A stretch of DNA of 64,000 nucleotides from Porphyromonadaceae bacterium W3.11 (GTDB lineage: Bacteria; Bacteroidota; Bacteroidia; Bacteroidales; Porphyromonadaceae), in the NCBI GenBank assembly GCA_030434245.1, contig JAUISX010000001.1:434001-498000 (forward strand), in the 5' to 3' direction. Numbering within the stretch: the stretch's first letter is position 1; every line of letters starts with the position of its first letter. Below, in pieces: positions 9,927 to 18,774 of this stretch. Both the position numbers and the translations under genes were made by a program. The notes below the pieces were generated by a model. That model did not search any database, was not told the DNA's origin, and saw only the letters and a program-made list of their open reading frames with translations.

Positions 9927-11342
9927 TTAGTTACTGGTATCCAGAAAATCTACTTCTTTCTTAGACATCAGCTTTTTGAATTGAGTAATCATTATGTATG
10001 CTGTTATTAAAGAAAGAATATCAGAAATAGGTGAGGCGGCCCATATACCATCAAGCCCAAATCCAAGGCGAGGAAGGATATAGATTAGAGGGATCAGGTA
10101 AAAGACTTGACGTGAAAGACTGATGACCAAAGCACGCCAGGCGGAACCAATACTTTGGAAAAACTGCCCAGTAGAGATTTGGAACCCTACAGCCCATAAA
10201 GCAATAAGCTCAATCCTGATAGCTCTTTCAGCGACATCCAACATTTGATGATCAAAAGTGAACATCTTTGCCAATAATCGAGGAATAAAAAGTGCAAGCA
10301 AGGACCCTACTAGACCTATCAGCATATTAATTCTCCTCGTTGTGTAGTATGCCTCCTTAACTCTTGACATTTTTCCTGCCCCGTAATTATAACCAACGAT
10401 AGGTTGCATCGCAAATGATAATCCCATCATGGTCATAACTATTAATGTCGCAATACTATTAACAATACCATAGGCTCCGACCGCATAGTCTCCTCCGTAT
10501 GAGATAAGAGATGTATTTTTGAAAAGGTTAACAATACTGGCAGTTATCTGGATAGCAAATGGTGCAACACCAATACTGATAATCCCGATGATATGACGTT
10601 TGTGAAGTTTGAAGTTCTTTACCTTAATCGTGATAAGGCTCCTCTTATCCATAAAGTGGCTCATCACATATACAGCACTAACGAACATACTAATCATTGT
10701 AGCCCAGCCTATACCTTGAATGCCCATCTTGAAGACAAAGATGAATAACGGATCAAGAATAATGTTCATCCCAGCTCCTATGATCATTGCTGTCATAGCC
10801 TTACGTGGATAGCCAGTTGACCGCATGATTGCACTGTAGGAGTAAGTTAGGTTAGCAAAGATATTTGCAGGAATAACGATCTGGAGATACTCCTTGGCAT
10901 AAGGAAGTGTATCTTGTGACGCTCCGAAACTAAGAAGCAAGTCATCCAAGAAAATCATCATCGTGATGATCAAAGTGAGTGAAGTAAGAATTGTCAGAAC
11001 AAAAGCATTTCCTAGCAACCGTTCTGCTTCATCTTGTCTCTTTTGACCTAAGAGAATAGATATTCTGGCGGATGCTCCAGCCCCAATCAACACTCCAAAA
11101 GCTTGGAGGAATATTAGTATGGGAAATGTAACTGCTAATCCAGAGATAGCAAGACTACTCACACCCTGACCGATAAAGATTCGGTCTATAATGTTATAAA
11201 GAGAATTAACAAGCGAGCCAACTAAAGAGGGAACAGCATAGTATTTTAAAAGCAGAGGAACAGATAACACACCAAGATCATGTGCTGTAATTGTTTTATT
11301 TTCTCCTCTATTATTATCTCTCCTCTTAAATAGCTTTTGCAT
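9927..11342 (-). CDS. MATE family efflux transporter
   Basis: Polytopic inner-membrane protein with about 12 hydrophobic helices over 471 residues. It shows MATE-type features: an N-terminal block (YNIIDRIFIGQGVSSLAISG) and a repeated half later in the chain (GYNYGAGKMSRVKEAYY). MATE proteins export cationic drugs or metabolites using Na+ or H+ gradients; the substrate here is not predictable. It lies 42 bases downstream of the Crp/Fnr-type gene on the same strand, so that regulator may share its transcript or control it; this is inference. Confidence 0.88.
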   Translation of the reverse strand: MQKLFKRRDNNRGENKTITAHDLGVLSVPLLLKYYAVPSLVGSLVNSLYNIIDRIFIGQGVSSLAISGLAVTFPILIFLQAFGVLIGAGASARISILLGQKRQDEAERLLGNAFVLTILTSLTLIITMMIFLDDLLLSFGASQDTLPYAKEYLQIVIPANIFANLTYSYSAIMRSTGYPRKAMTAMIIGAGMNIILDPLFIFVFKMGIQGIGWATMISMFVSAVYVMSHFMDKRSLITIKVKNFKLHKRHIIGIISIGVAPFAIQITASIVNLFKNTSLISYGGDYAVGAYGIVNSIATLIVMTMMGLSFAMQPIVGYNYGAGKMSRVKEAYYTTRRINMLIGLVGSLLALFIPRLLAKMFTFDHQMLDVAERAIRIELIALWAVGFQISTGQFFQSIGSAWRALVISLSRQVFYLIPLIYILPRLGFGLDGIWAASPISDILSLITAYIMITQFKKLMSKKEVDFLDTSN

Positions 11343-11384
11343 TAAGGACTTAATTGGTGATTATTTCGTCGTATCATTTTGAAA

Positions 11385-12113
11385 TCATCCAAGCTTACTA
11401 ATCATGTGCAGCTTGTCTTCATCCACTATCTTGATGCGTCTCCCATCAAGCATTACTACCTCTTCGTCGTGGAATGCACGTAATGTTCTTACAGCATTAC
11501 TGGTGGTCATGTTACTCAGATCAGCCAGCTCATTTCTAGTCAAGTAAGCCTTGATAGTATTACCATCAGACTCGGTGCCAAACTTTTCCTTCAGCAGGAG
11601 TAATGACTCAGCCAGTCGTCCTCTGGTATGCTTCTGAGTTAAGGTCATTGTTAGCTCTCGACTTTCGCTAAGTCGTATTGACAAATCACTCATAAAGTAG
11701 ATACCTACTCTGGGGTTAGCTTCGAGAATCACTTCTAGACTCCTAATAGGAATCAGACAGATCAAACTGTCTTCCACCGCAGTAGCACTAGTATAAGATG
11801 GTCCTGATGCGAAATGCGAATAATAGCCAAAAAATTCTTTCGACCTAACCATCCGAAGGATCTGTGTGCGATCTCCATCTTGCGTTATCTTGACCTGACC
11901 ATGAACTAGGATAAAGGCGTTCTGAGGAATTGATTTGGCTTCATATATAACCTCACCTCGCTTGTATATATAATAACTCGACCAAATCAAAAGTTCTTCT
12001 CTCTCACTATCTGAGAGAAGACTCCAGAGCTTTGGCATTATATTGGAGAGGTGAGGGCTATTTTCCCTTTTTAGAACAATCTTTTCCTTCATATCCGAAT
12101 AAGTAGTGCACAC
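11385..12113 (-). CDS. Crp/Fnr family transcriptional regulator
   Basis: A cNMP-binding fold (about residues 25-150, including ILVHGQVKITQDGDRTQILRMV) is followed by a C-terminal winged helix-turn-helix (LTRNELADLSNMTTSNAVRTL). No cluster of cysteines of the FNR Fe-S type is present, so oxygen sensing through an Fe-S cluster is unlikely; the ligand is unknown. Length is 242 residues. It is the first gene of the minus-strand block MATE - phosphoesterase - M16, with about 700 gene-free bases upstream. Confidence 0.88.
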   Translation of the reverse strand: MCTTYSDMKEKIVLKRENSPHLSNIMPKLWSLLSDSEREELLIWSSYYIYKRGEVIYEAKSIPQNAFILVHGQVKITQDGDRTQILRMVRSKEFFGYYSHFASGPSYTSATAVEDSLICLIPIRSLEVILEANPRVGIYFMSDLSIRLSESRELTMTLTQKHTRGRLAESLLLLKEKFGTESDGNTIKAYLTRNELADLSNMTTSNAVRTLRAFHDEEVVMLDGRRIKIVDEDKLHMISKLG

Positions 12114-12572
12114 AAATGATACCCCAATTCATCTTGTTATAAAACGTATTGGATGTTTTCTATCAGACAAAGATACCATATTTTCTTTGAAAAATCTTTA
12201 TCATTTTAGGTTTGGCTCCGAGGCAACGTCTTAGAGTATCTTGGAGATGCACCATTATTCGTATTTCCAAAAAGCCTCTTTGATGATCTCACCCACATAA
12301 GTACACCTTATCAGTACACTTCAGTTCGATTTTAGTGCTATTCACCTCATTGCTAAGATAAGAAAATAAATAGATGAATCTTCTCCTTATGAAAAACACC
12401 TTTCTGATACCTTATTACCGTTCGCAAGCTGCACTCCTACAAGATCCCTAAGAACACTACAAAAATCAATAAAAACACCCATAATTCACTGAAATACATG
12501 AACAAATAAAGGGGCAAAAAAACATACTCATGGTACCTATTCGTTCCAACTACAAGCAGTCAAAAATTTAGT
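12114..12572. other. Gene-free stretch upstream of the Crp/Fnr-type gene
   Basis: No open frame with family features was found. It should contain the promoter of the minus-strand regulator block. A near-match to the -7 box reads TATCATTTG on the minus strand near 12112-12120, with one spacer base too many, so I do not call it. The right end adjoins the 22-bp repeat array. Confidence 0.4.
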
Positions 12573-12660
12573 TATAAGAAACAGATCTTCTTCCTATAGG
12601 AAAAAATTATGCTCTCTATAGGACGAAGATTTGTTTCTTATATCAAAAAATACTACTACT
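12573..12660. repeat. Four-unit 22-bp direct repeat array (array 1)
   Basis: Four consecutive 22-base units start with TATA at 12573, 12595, 12617 and 12639. The units are degenerate, with a purine-rich first half (TATAGGAAAAAA) and a T/C-rich second half, so each unit is also roughly self-complementary. The outer arms read ATAAGAAACAGATCTTC and GAAGATTTGTTTCTTAT, which pair with one G-T. A second array of the same period and similar sequence is at 58420-58507. Both lie in gene-free gaps. Confidence 0.75.
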
Positions 12661-12745
12661 CAAATAGGCGGTAATCGAGAAGCTGTAGAAGGATATCGTG
12701 AGACGCTCACATCATAAAAATCAGATCCATTTAATAGCTAATGAA

Positions 12746-12784
12746 AAGACTTCATACTCAGTTGATAACTAAGCATGAAGTCTT
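12746..12784 (-). terminator. Rho-independent terminator after threonine aldolase
   Basis: AAGACTTCAT and ATGAAGTCTT form a perfect 10-bp stem, extended by partial pairing inside. On the minus strand it is followed by TTTTC. It lies about 40 bases past the aldolase stop. Confidence 0.75.
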
Positions 12785-12824
12785 AAGGTAATGGTTTGTA
12801 ATAAGATACAATCTATACTATAGA

Positions 12825-13844
12825 TTAAACAATAGAAGACAAAGTCTCCAAGAATAGTTTGACATCCTCCTCCGTTGTATCCCACGAAGTTACCAGACGT
12901 ACCTCATTAATGCTTTCATTCCAATAATAGAAGTGGTAATATTTTTCCAACTCCTTAGATACCTCTGAAGGTAAAGTGAAAAAGATCTGATTGGCTTCGT
13001 TTTTTTGAGTAAAACGAACTGAAGATATTTCACTTAGTCCATTAACTAACTGACTAGCTCTCTCATTAGCGACTTTAGCGTTCCGAAGCCATAGATTATC
13101 AGTAAGAAAGGCTATGTACTGAGCAGCAAGGTATCGTGACTTACTCGCCAATTGGCAAGCTTGCTTACGAGCATACATAGCCTCATCCCATAAGTCTGGA
13201 TTGAATACAACTACACACTCGGCACCCATCAGACCATTTTTGGTGCCTCCGAAGGTCAGAGTATCAACTCCTGCTGCTCCAGAAAAGTCGTCTATAGAAC
13301 AACCCAATGAGACCACAGCATTAGAGACTCTTGCACCGTCCATGTGAACCTTCATCCCATTACGATGAGCAAAATCGCAAAGTTCCTTCACTTCATCTGG
13401 AGTATATACTGTCCCTAATTCACTACATTGACTGATATACACTGCACCAGGCTGAGAATGGTGATCAACTCCAAAATTAACCATCAAGGGTTGGAGATCT
13501 TCACACCTCAGCTTACCATCTTTAGTTTTGATTTGCTTTACCATACAGCCAGTAGCCTTAGCTGGAGCACCGCACTCATCCACCGCAATGTGCCCCGTTT
13601 CAGCAGTATAGATAAAATGATATGGCCTAGTCATGGCTTGCAGTGCCATGGTGTTACTACCAGTTCCATTGAAGACAAAAAAGACCTTACAGGGACGTTC
13701 AAAAAGGCTCTCGACCATTTTGGCAGCTCGCTCTGTCCATGGGTCTTCCCCATATCCAAATGCATGTCCTTGATTGGCCTCGTGCAATGCCTCTAAAATA
13801 GATGGGTGGACACTAGAATTATTATCACTAGCAAAACTTCTCAT
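12825..13844 (-). CDS. ltaE: Low-specificity L-threonine aldolase
   Basis: PLP enzyme of the beta-eliminating lyase family, cleaving threonine or allo-threonine to glycine and acetaldehyde. Visible features: MRSFASDNNSSVHPSILEAL at the N-terminus, FVFNGTGSNTMALQA (cofactor phosphate region), VHMDGARVSNA with the PLP-binding Asp, and the Schiff-base lysine in TFGGTKNGLMGAE. The frame continues upstream to a TTG at 13916, but those 24 residues are not family-like and the likely promoter box sits right at that point, so I place the start at the ATG at 13844 (339 residues). Confidence 0.9.
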   Translation of the reverse strand: MRSFASDNNSSVHPSILEALHEANQGHAFGYGEDPWTERAAKMVESLFERPCKVFFVFNGTGSNTMALQAMTRPYHFIYTAETGHIAVDECGAPAKATGCMVKQIKTKDGKLRCEDLQPLMVNFGVDHHSQPGAVYISQCSELGTVYTPDEVKELCDFAHRNGMKVHMDGARVSNAVVSLGCSIDDFSGAAGVDTLTFGGTKNGLMGAECVVVFNPDLWDEAMYARKQACQLASKSRYLAAQYIAFLTDNLWLRNAKVANERASQLVNGLSEISSVRFTQKNEANQIFFTLPSEVSKELEKYYHFYYWNESINEVRLVTSWDTTEEDVKLFLETLSSIV

Positions 13845-13923
13845 ATCAACTAAAACGCAAAAGGGTTCAAAAAAAAATCTTTCTTGGAAAATAGAGATGA
13901 TAAGTGCACATCTCAAATACGTT

Positions 13924-13931
13924 CAAAGATA
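13924..13931 (-). promoter_or_regulatory. -7 box (TATCTTTG) of threonine aldolase
   Basis: The minus strand reads TATCTTTG, matching TAnnTTTG. Transcription would begin near 13917, giving a leader of about 70 bases to the ATG at 13844. No clear -33 TTTG was found. Confidence 0.5.
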
Positions 13932-14141
13932 ATAAATTCATCAATCAATTAGTGATACAGGCTATAAAAATAATTTGATTTAGTGAGAAAGGTAACGATC
14001 CTCATTTTTTAAATCAAAGACCTACCAATTATCATACTCTACGTAGGGTATCCTTTTTATAGAGACAGCCCTAAACCTATTATTCTCTCAAGCTAAGAAA
14101 TTGAACTTGTAAATAACGTTTATAAATATTAAATATTTTGT

Positions 14142-14149
14142 TATATTTG
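14142..14149 (+). promoter_or_regulatory. -7 box (TATATTTG) of duplicated unit, copy 1
   Basis: TATATTTG fits TAnnTTTG and is conserved in copy 2 at 18644. It lies 122 bases before the ATG at 14272, so the transcript would have a leader of about 115 bases. Confidence 0.45.
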
Positions 14150-14271
14150 ATAATAGATACTCACGCAATGTTCTTAAGATGCTTATTGTGAATCGACAGA
14201 AGCCATCAAAAAGTTTCATTGAATTATTTATATTGGTTGATAAATCCTTAAACGCTAAAAATATTCTAATT

Positions 14272-14769
14272 ATGAACACTATGGATACCAAACGTCTTCT
14301 AAATGATGCTCTTTCCCCCTACACCGCCATCGCCAGTGTTATGGCTGGAATTACCGTTCTGCTTTGGCTTGTGATTATTATGACGATGTCCTTATCTGCT
14401 GAACAGCGTATTTGGGGTACGGTAATAATGATTTCATTGTGTTTGATCATTTTTCTCGTCTACGAAAAGACGACGAAGAAATTACAAAGAGATAGAAGAA
14501 ACAATGATGTCGAGCTTATACCTATAGAGCATTCAGACATCTTTGTTAAAAAAGAGGCAGTGGCTGGATCTGGAGCTATGTATATTCCCATCTTAGGACG
14601 CCTTTTCCCAAAACTTTGGGGACCAAAGATGACCATAGTAGATATCACTTATGCCAATGGTCTTGATGGTAAACAATATCGGATCATTCAAGACGCAAAT
14701 AAAGGGGAACAATTGTACAAGGTAGAAGGACGCACCTCCAATGTACATCTAGGCTTTGTCCTCCTATAA
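14272..14769 (+). CDS. Small membrane protein of unknown function (copy 1)
   Basis: I do not recognise this 165-residue protein. It has two hydrophobic segments, at about residues 18-40 (IASVMAGITVLLWLVIIMTM) and 46-63, separated by a short polar turn. A basic stretch (KTTKKLQRDRRNN) and a soluble domain of about 95 residues follow, with GSGAMYIPILGRLFPKLWGPK and IVDITYANGLDGKQYRII. I chose the ATG at 14272 because it follows the conserved leader; the frame is open further upstream to 14179. The GLPGLI gene starts 27 bases later. The copy at 18775 differs at only three residues, all conservative (L/M, V/I, R/K). Confidence 0.75.
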   Translation: MNTMDTKRLLNDALSPYTAIASVMAGITVLLWLVIIMTMSLSAEQRIWGTVIMISLCLIIFLVYEKTTKKLQRDRRNNDVELIPIEHSDIFVKKEAVAGSGAMYIPILGRLFPKLWGPKMTIVDITYANGLDGKQYRIIQDANKGEQLYKVEGRTSNVHLGFVLL

Positions 14770-14796
14770 CCTACTAATCACTAAGAACATAACGTT

Positions 14797-15678
14797 ATGA
14801 TGAGAAGGATATTATCGATTAACTTGCTAGCAATAATCATTGCATCTAATATGCTTTTTGCACAAGAAAGCACGAATCAAATAGACTCGTTGAAGGGGTT
14901 GTCTATTGTATATGGCGTACAACAGCCAGTTATGCTTGAGAATAATATTATCTTAGAAAAAGATACGATACAACTTACCTCCACAGGCACTAAGTCTATT
15001 TGGAAAGCATGGGATAAAGAGCGTAGATCTCATCAAGAAGTTGAGCGTCAAAAAGCTGTACACAGGAGACTGTCAGATAGAATAGCAGTATTTTACTCTA
15101 CTATTAATGAACTTCGCATCTCGATGAGAGAAAAAGGGGAAGAACTCAATATGGAAAACTTCCACTCTTGGGATCCTACTATGATGACCGAAGTAATGAT
15201 AACAGATAATCTATCAAAACAAAGTAAGGTATATGCTGTAGAGCAGAATGTGGCTATAGTAGCTAGTCTGCCACTGCCAGAGCTTGATTGGATAATAACT
15301 TCAGACACAGCTACTATTCAAGGTATGCTGTGTGAAAAAGCTCAAGTCAACTGGAATGGAAGAGATTGGGAGGCATGGTTTACGAGATCTATACCGCTTG
15401 TGGACGGCCCATCTACTTTCAAAGGACTACCAGGGCTAATAGTGAAGGTACAGGATAGTGAGGAGTTATACAAATATGAGTTGCTAGGTCTAAAAGAGGA
15501 GTGGGTGCCTGCTTCATTATTTGAAGTGCCTAAGGTAGAGAAAACCATGGAGATTTCAGAGAAGCAACTCAATGAATATATGGCTGGTAAACTAATGTAT
15601 AGGATGGGATACACCATAGGAGCTGACGGGACGGTCTATTACATTAAGAATCCTATGCTATATAGACTACTTCAATAG
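14797..15678 (+). CDS. GLPGLI family secreted protein
   Basis: Bacteroidota protein of the family named for its GLPGLI motif, which is literally present here in STFKGLPGLIVKVQDSEE near residue 210. The N-terminus (MMRRILSINLLAIIIASNMLFAQES) is a signal peptide with likely cleavage after FAQ, so the protein is exported. The 293 residues fit the family. Members commonly lie beside CarboxypepD_reg-type outer-membrane proteins, and here such a gene begins 2 bases after this stop. The biochemical role of the family is not established. A 35-codon stub of the same 5' end is found at 19300. Confidence 0.85.
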   Translation: MMRRILSINLLAIIIASNMLFAQESTNQIDSLKGLSIVYGVQQPVMLENNIILEKDTIQLTSTGTKSIWKAWDKERRSHQEVERQKAVHRRLSDRIAVFYSTINELRISMREKGEELNMENFHSWDPTMMTEVMITDNLSKQSKVYAVEQNVAIVASLPLPELDWIITSDTATIQGMLCEKAQVNWNGRDWEAWFTRSIPLVDGPSTFKGLPGLIVKVQDSEELYKYELLGLKEEWVPASLFEVPKVEKTMEISEKQLNEYMAGKLMYRMGYTIGADGTVYYIKNPMLYRLLQ

Positions 15679-15680
15679 GG

Positions 15681-18331
15681 ATGAAGAGCTCACTCAGCAA
15701 CACTCCTCTTTCATTAACACTACTTATACTATTACTATTTTGGACCCCTCTTACTCTTGGGGCCCAATCAGTGGTCAATGGAGTGGTAAAACATGAATCT
15801 TCTCTAGTAGTGATACCAGGTGCTGTTGTATCGCTAATTAATGAAGATGATGGTAAAACATTAGCATACCAAGTATCGAAAAGCGATGGTAGCTTTATGC
15901 TGAAAGTGAGCAATAAGGTAGATCAAAAAGTAATCCTATCGGTAAAAGCATTGGGATATAAAAATTATGAAAAAGTCCTAGCTCTAAAAGAAAAAGATCA
16001 TCGTATAGTAGATGTTTTTCTAGAAGAGAGCGTCACCGTACTGGAGGAGATAGTTGTTAAACAGTCCAGTATTAGCCAGCAAGGTGATACTATTAGCTAC
16101 CTAGCCAACCTTTTTCGAAAGACAGATGATCGCACACTCTCAGACCTCTTAGAGCGACTACCTGGACTTTCTGTATCAAGTACAGGGCAGATCTCATACA
16201 ATGGCGAGCCGATCAGTAAATTTTATGTGGAAGGTCTTGATCTATTGCAAGGGAAGTATGGTATCGCAGCTCAGAACGTTGATATTGATCAGGTAGCATC
16301 AATACAAGTACTGGAGAATCATCAACCGCTTAGAATCCTTAAGGATATAGAAGTTCCTACAGCTGCAGCGATTAATATCAAACTGAAAAGGTCAGCGTTA
16401 GGAGCTTTTTTCGGTAAAGCTAAGCTAGGAGCTGGCTTACCGACGAAGCATCTCTTCAGTAATGAATTCTCCATTATGCGATTTGCCAATCAGCAGCAGA
16501 ATATGCTCGTGCTTAAGCAAGATAATAGTGGTCGAGACATTGGCATAGAACTAACGGATCAATATCTGGATTGGAGCCCAAGTGTTCCTCAGTTTCTTTC
16601 TCTCACAAGGAATTATCCTCCAATAGATGAACGTTACACTCGCAAAAACAATCTCTTTTTTGGCTCGTATAATAACCTTTTACTTATAGACTCACTTTCC
16701 ACCCTTACCGTCAATGTGGATTATAAATATGATCGTCTAACTTATGCCGAAAGGAGAGAGAGGCAAGTTTACCAACCAAGTGGAGGTATCTATCACCTGA
16801 TTGAGGAGAGTAAGAGTAGAGAAAAAGAAAATGCTTTTTCGGCTAAAATAAACTTTGAGCGGAATACAGAGACGAAGTATATACAGAATAAAACTACTCT
16901 GCAGAAGAAAAGCAATAAGTGGGACGGTGGAGTCTGGGTGAATGGTGCTATGACAGCACTTCTCCTGAATACTCCCAGCTTCGAGGTAAATAACAGTTTC
17001 TCACTTATGAATAGTGCAGATAATGGAGGTCTCAGTCTCAAATGGAACGCCTCATATATGACCACTCTGAATCAATTGGAGGTAAGTCCATTTTCATCCC
17101 ATCTAGCTCAAGGACTTATAAGTAATCATGCGACAGAAGATAATTTAATAGCTAATCAGGAGCTAAATTACTCAAGCTTTAGTACTCAACTGAAGATAGC
17201 TAAAACTTACCGAAGGAGTCAAGGATCTGCAGATTTATATGCCAACGTAGACTATGGAAGGCACATGTTAGACTCCAGATTGTTACTTGGGAGCGAGGCA
17301 GCAAAAAATGGGCTCAATGATATTATCTATAATACCCTACCTTACAGATAGGAACCTCACTGAGATATAATTCGCTCAAATGGTTTGTGAACCTTAATAT
17401 CCCCATCATATACCATTTTACTAAAAGTAGAATTGAAGAGCTTCACTACTTTAGATTTTTACCAACCCTGACGCTTAACTACCGCCCTTCTATAAATTGG
17501 GATCTTAGTCTATATGCTGCACACAGAGATGAAGCACCATCCTATACTGATGAGATGACAGGAGTAGTCTTACTGAATAATAATATGTTGATGAGTCGCG
17601 ACTTGAAAACTCCAAAGAAGAATATCATGAACTTAGGTGGTCGGATACACTATAAGAACATTCAAAAAGCCTTTTTCATGACACTTTGGGTAAATTCTAG
17701 CACCAACTGGATGAACTCTTTAGCAGATGTCAGCTTCGAGGATAACGCCTTTAATCTCAAGCTTATTGCCTATCCTCATCGCACGACCTCATGGAACATA
17801 GGTGCTGAAGTAGATTGGTACCTAAGGGCTCTCGGTACAAAAATTAGCCTTAATCCCCAAATGATATTGGCTAACAGTAAAGCGGTGAGAGATCATAAGC
17901 CTATAGATATCCAAAATAGAATTTATTCCATAGTAGGCAGTGCTGATATGGTGCCATTGGAGTGGTTACGAACCCGCTATATAGGTAAGGTATCACTTGC
18001 CTTACACCAAGTCGCTCATAGCGACGAAACCCCTCGACAAGACCAATCACATACGCTTTCGCTCTCCCTATTTCCTACAAAAGGACTCGAAATACAAGGG
18101 AAGCTCACATACACCTCTACTAGGATACAGAGACAGTATTCAGATGCACTACTAGGGGATCTAACTATGTCATACGTATTTAACAAGCATTTTGAGGTTG
18201 TAGGAGAGTGGAATAATGTCTTCAACTCCAGTAGTCTCATCGTTACAGAACCTATTAGTTCAGATATCCTGTCCACTCTCTTTTATTTTAGACCATCAGA
18301 AGTATTGTTTCGATGCATTTTTACTTTCTGA
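15681..18331 (+). pseudogene. TonB-receptor-like outer-membrane protein, frameshifted
   Basis: Residues 1-28 are a signal peptide (cleavage near LGAQ). A CarboxypepD_reg-like beta-sandwich (about 30-120) follows, then a plug-like region (LSDLLERLPGLSVSSTGQISYNG, FYVEGLDLLQGKYG) and a beta-barrel. The first frame stops at 17351 (TLPYR-stop). The barrel continues in the -1 frame: reading LQIGTSLRYNSLKWFVNLNI from about 17342 gives a smooth join and an open frame to 18331. One base appears to be missing near 17340. Whole length would be about 880 residues, normal for this family. Either the gene is inactivated or the base is a sequencing error; no homopolymer is present to suggest phase variation. 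Confidence 0.8.
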
Positions 18332-18361
18332 TAATTAGTCCTAATAAGACGCGAGTTCGAT

Positions 18362-18606
18362 TTAAGCAACTGTAACAAGAGCCTCTTTATCAATGATTCC
18401 AAGATTTAAGGAAGGCTTTTTAGGCATCAAGTTGTACGCAAGTAACCCTGAAACCAGATTGACTACGAAGTTATTAATACTACGATGTCTCGTATGTTCT
18501 ATTTGGCATACGTTCTTTAAGAGATCATTGACTGTTTCTATGATAGATCTCTTTCGAAGGAGAATTTTATCATGAATATGCATTAGAGCATTTTTCATAT
18601 TCTTTT
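18362..18606 (-). pseudogene. C-terminal fragment of an IS982-type transposase
   Basis: About 80 residues match the C-terminal part of IS982-family DDE transposases, including the segment with the catalytic Glu ([15 protein letters not shown]) and [17 protein letters not shown], ending in a stop at 18362. The N-terminal two thirds, with the two catalytic Asp residues, are missing. Upstream the fragment runs straight into a 14-base motif (TTGGTGTCCGATAA on the minus strand) that also occurs at 55051, and then into the duplicated block. It cannot encode an active transposase. Confidence 0.8.
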
Positions 18607-18622
18607 TTATCGGACACCAATA
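18607..18622 (-). repeat. 16-base element, candidate IS terminus (copy 1)
   Basis: The minus strand reads TATTGGTGTCCGATAA. The same 16 bases occur on the plus strand at 55049-55064, beside another transposase remnant. Here the element lies exactly between the IS982-type fragment and the left edge of the duplicated block. I infer an insertion-sequence end, but cannot say of which element. Confidence 0.5.
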
Positions 18623-18643
18623 TATAAATATTGAATATTTTGT

Positions 18644-18651
18644 TATATTTG
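18644..18651 (+). promoter_or_regulatory. -7 box (TATATTTG) of duplicated unit, copy 2
   Basis: Same TAnnTTTG-type box and leader as at 14142, so this copy could be transcribed independently of the disrupted receptor operon upstream. Confidence 0.45.
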
Positions 18652-18774
18652 ATAATAGATACTCATGCAATGTTCTTAAGATGCTTATTATGAATAGATA
18701 GGAGCCATCAAAAAAGTTTCTTTGAATTATTTATATTGATTGATAAATCCTTAAACTCTAAAAATATTCTAATT

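Larger units (their letters stand above)
14121..14840 (+). repeat. Segmental duplication, copy 1
   Basis: This 720-base block recurs almost identically at 18623-19343. It contains a promoter box, a long leader, the complete small membrane protein gene, the 27-base spacer, and the first 44 bases of the GLPGLI gene. The few differences include one extra A in the leader of copy 2. Left of 14121 and right of 14840 the two loci diverge. Confidence 0.92.

Noticed and set aside
12573-12660. CRISPR array
   Set aside because: The units are 22 bases, directly adjacent without unique spacers and too degenerate; no cas genes are in the window.
17330-17360. Programmed -1 frameshift in the receptor gene
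   Set aside because: There is no slippery heptamer or following stem at the junction; a simple one-base loss explains the break better.
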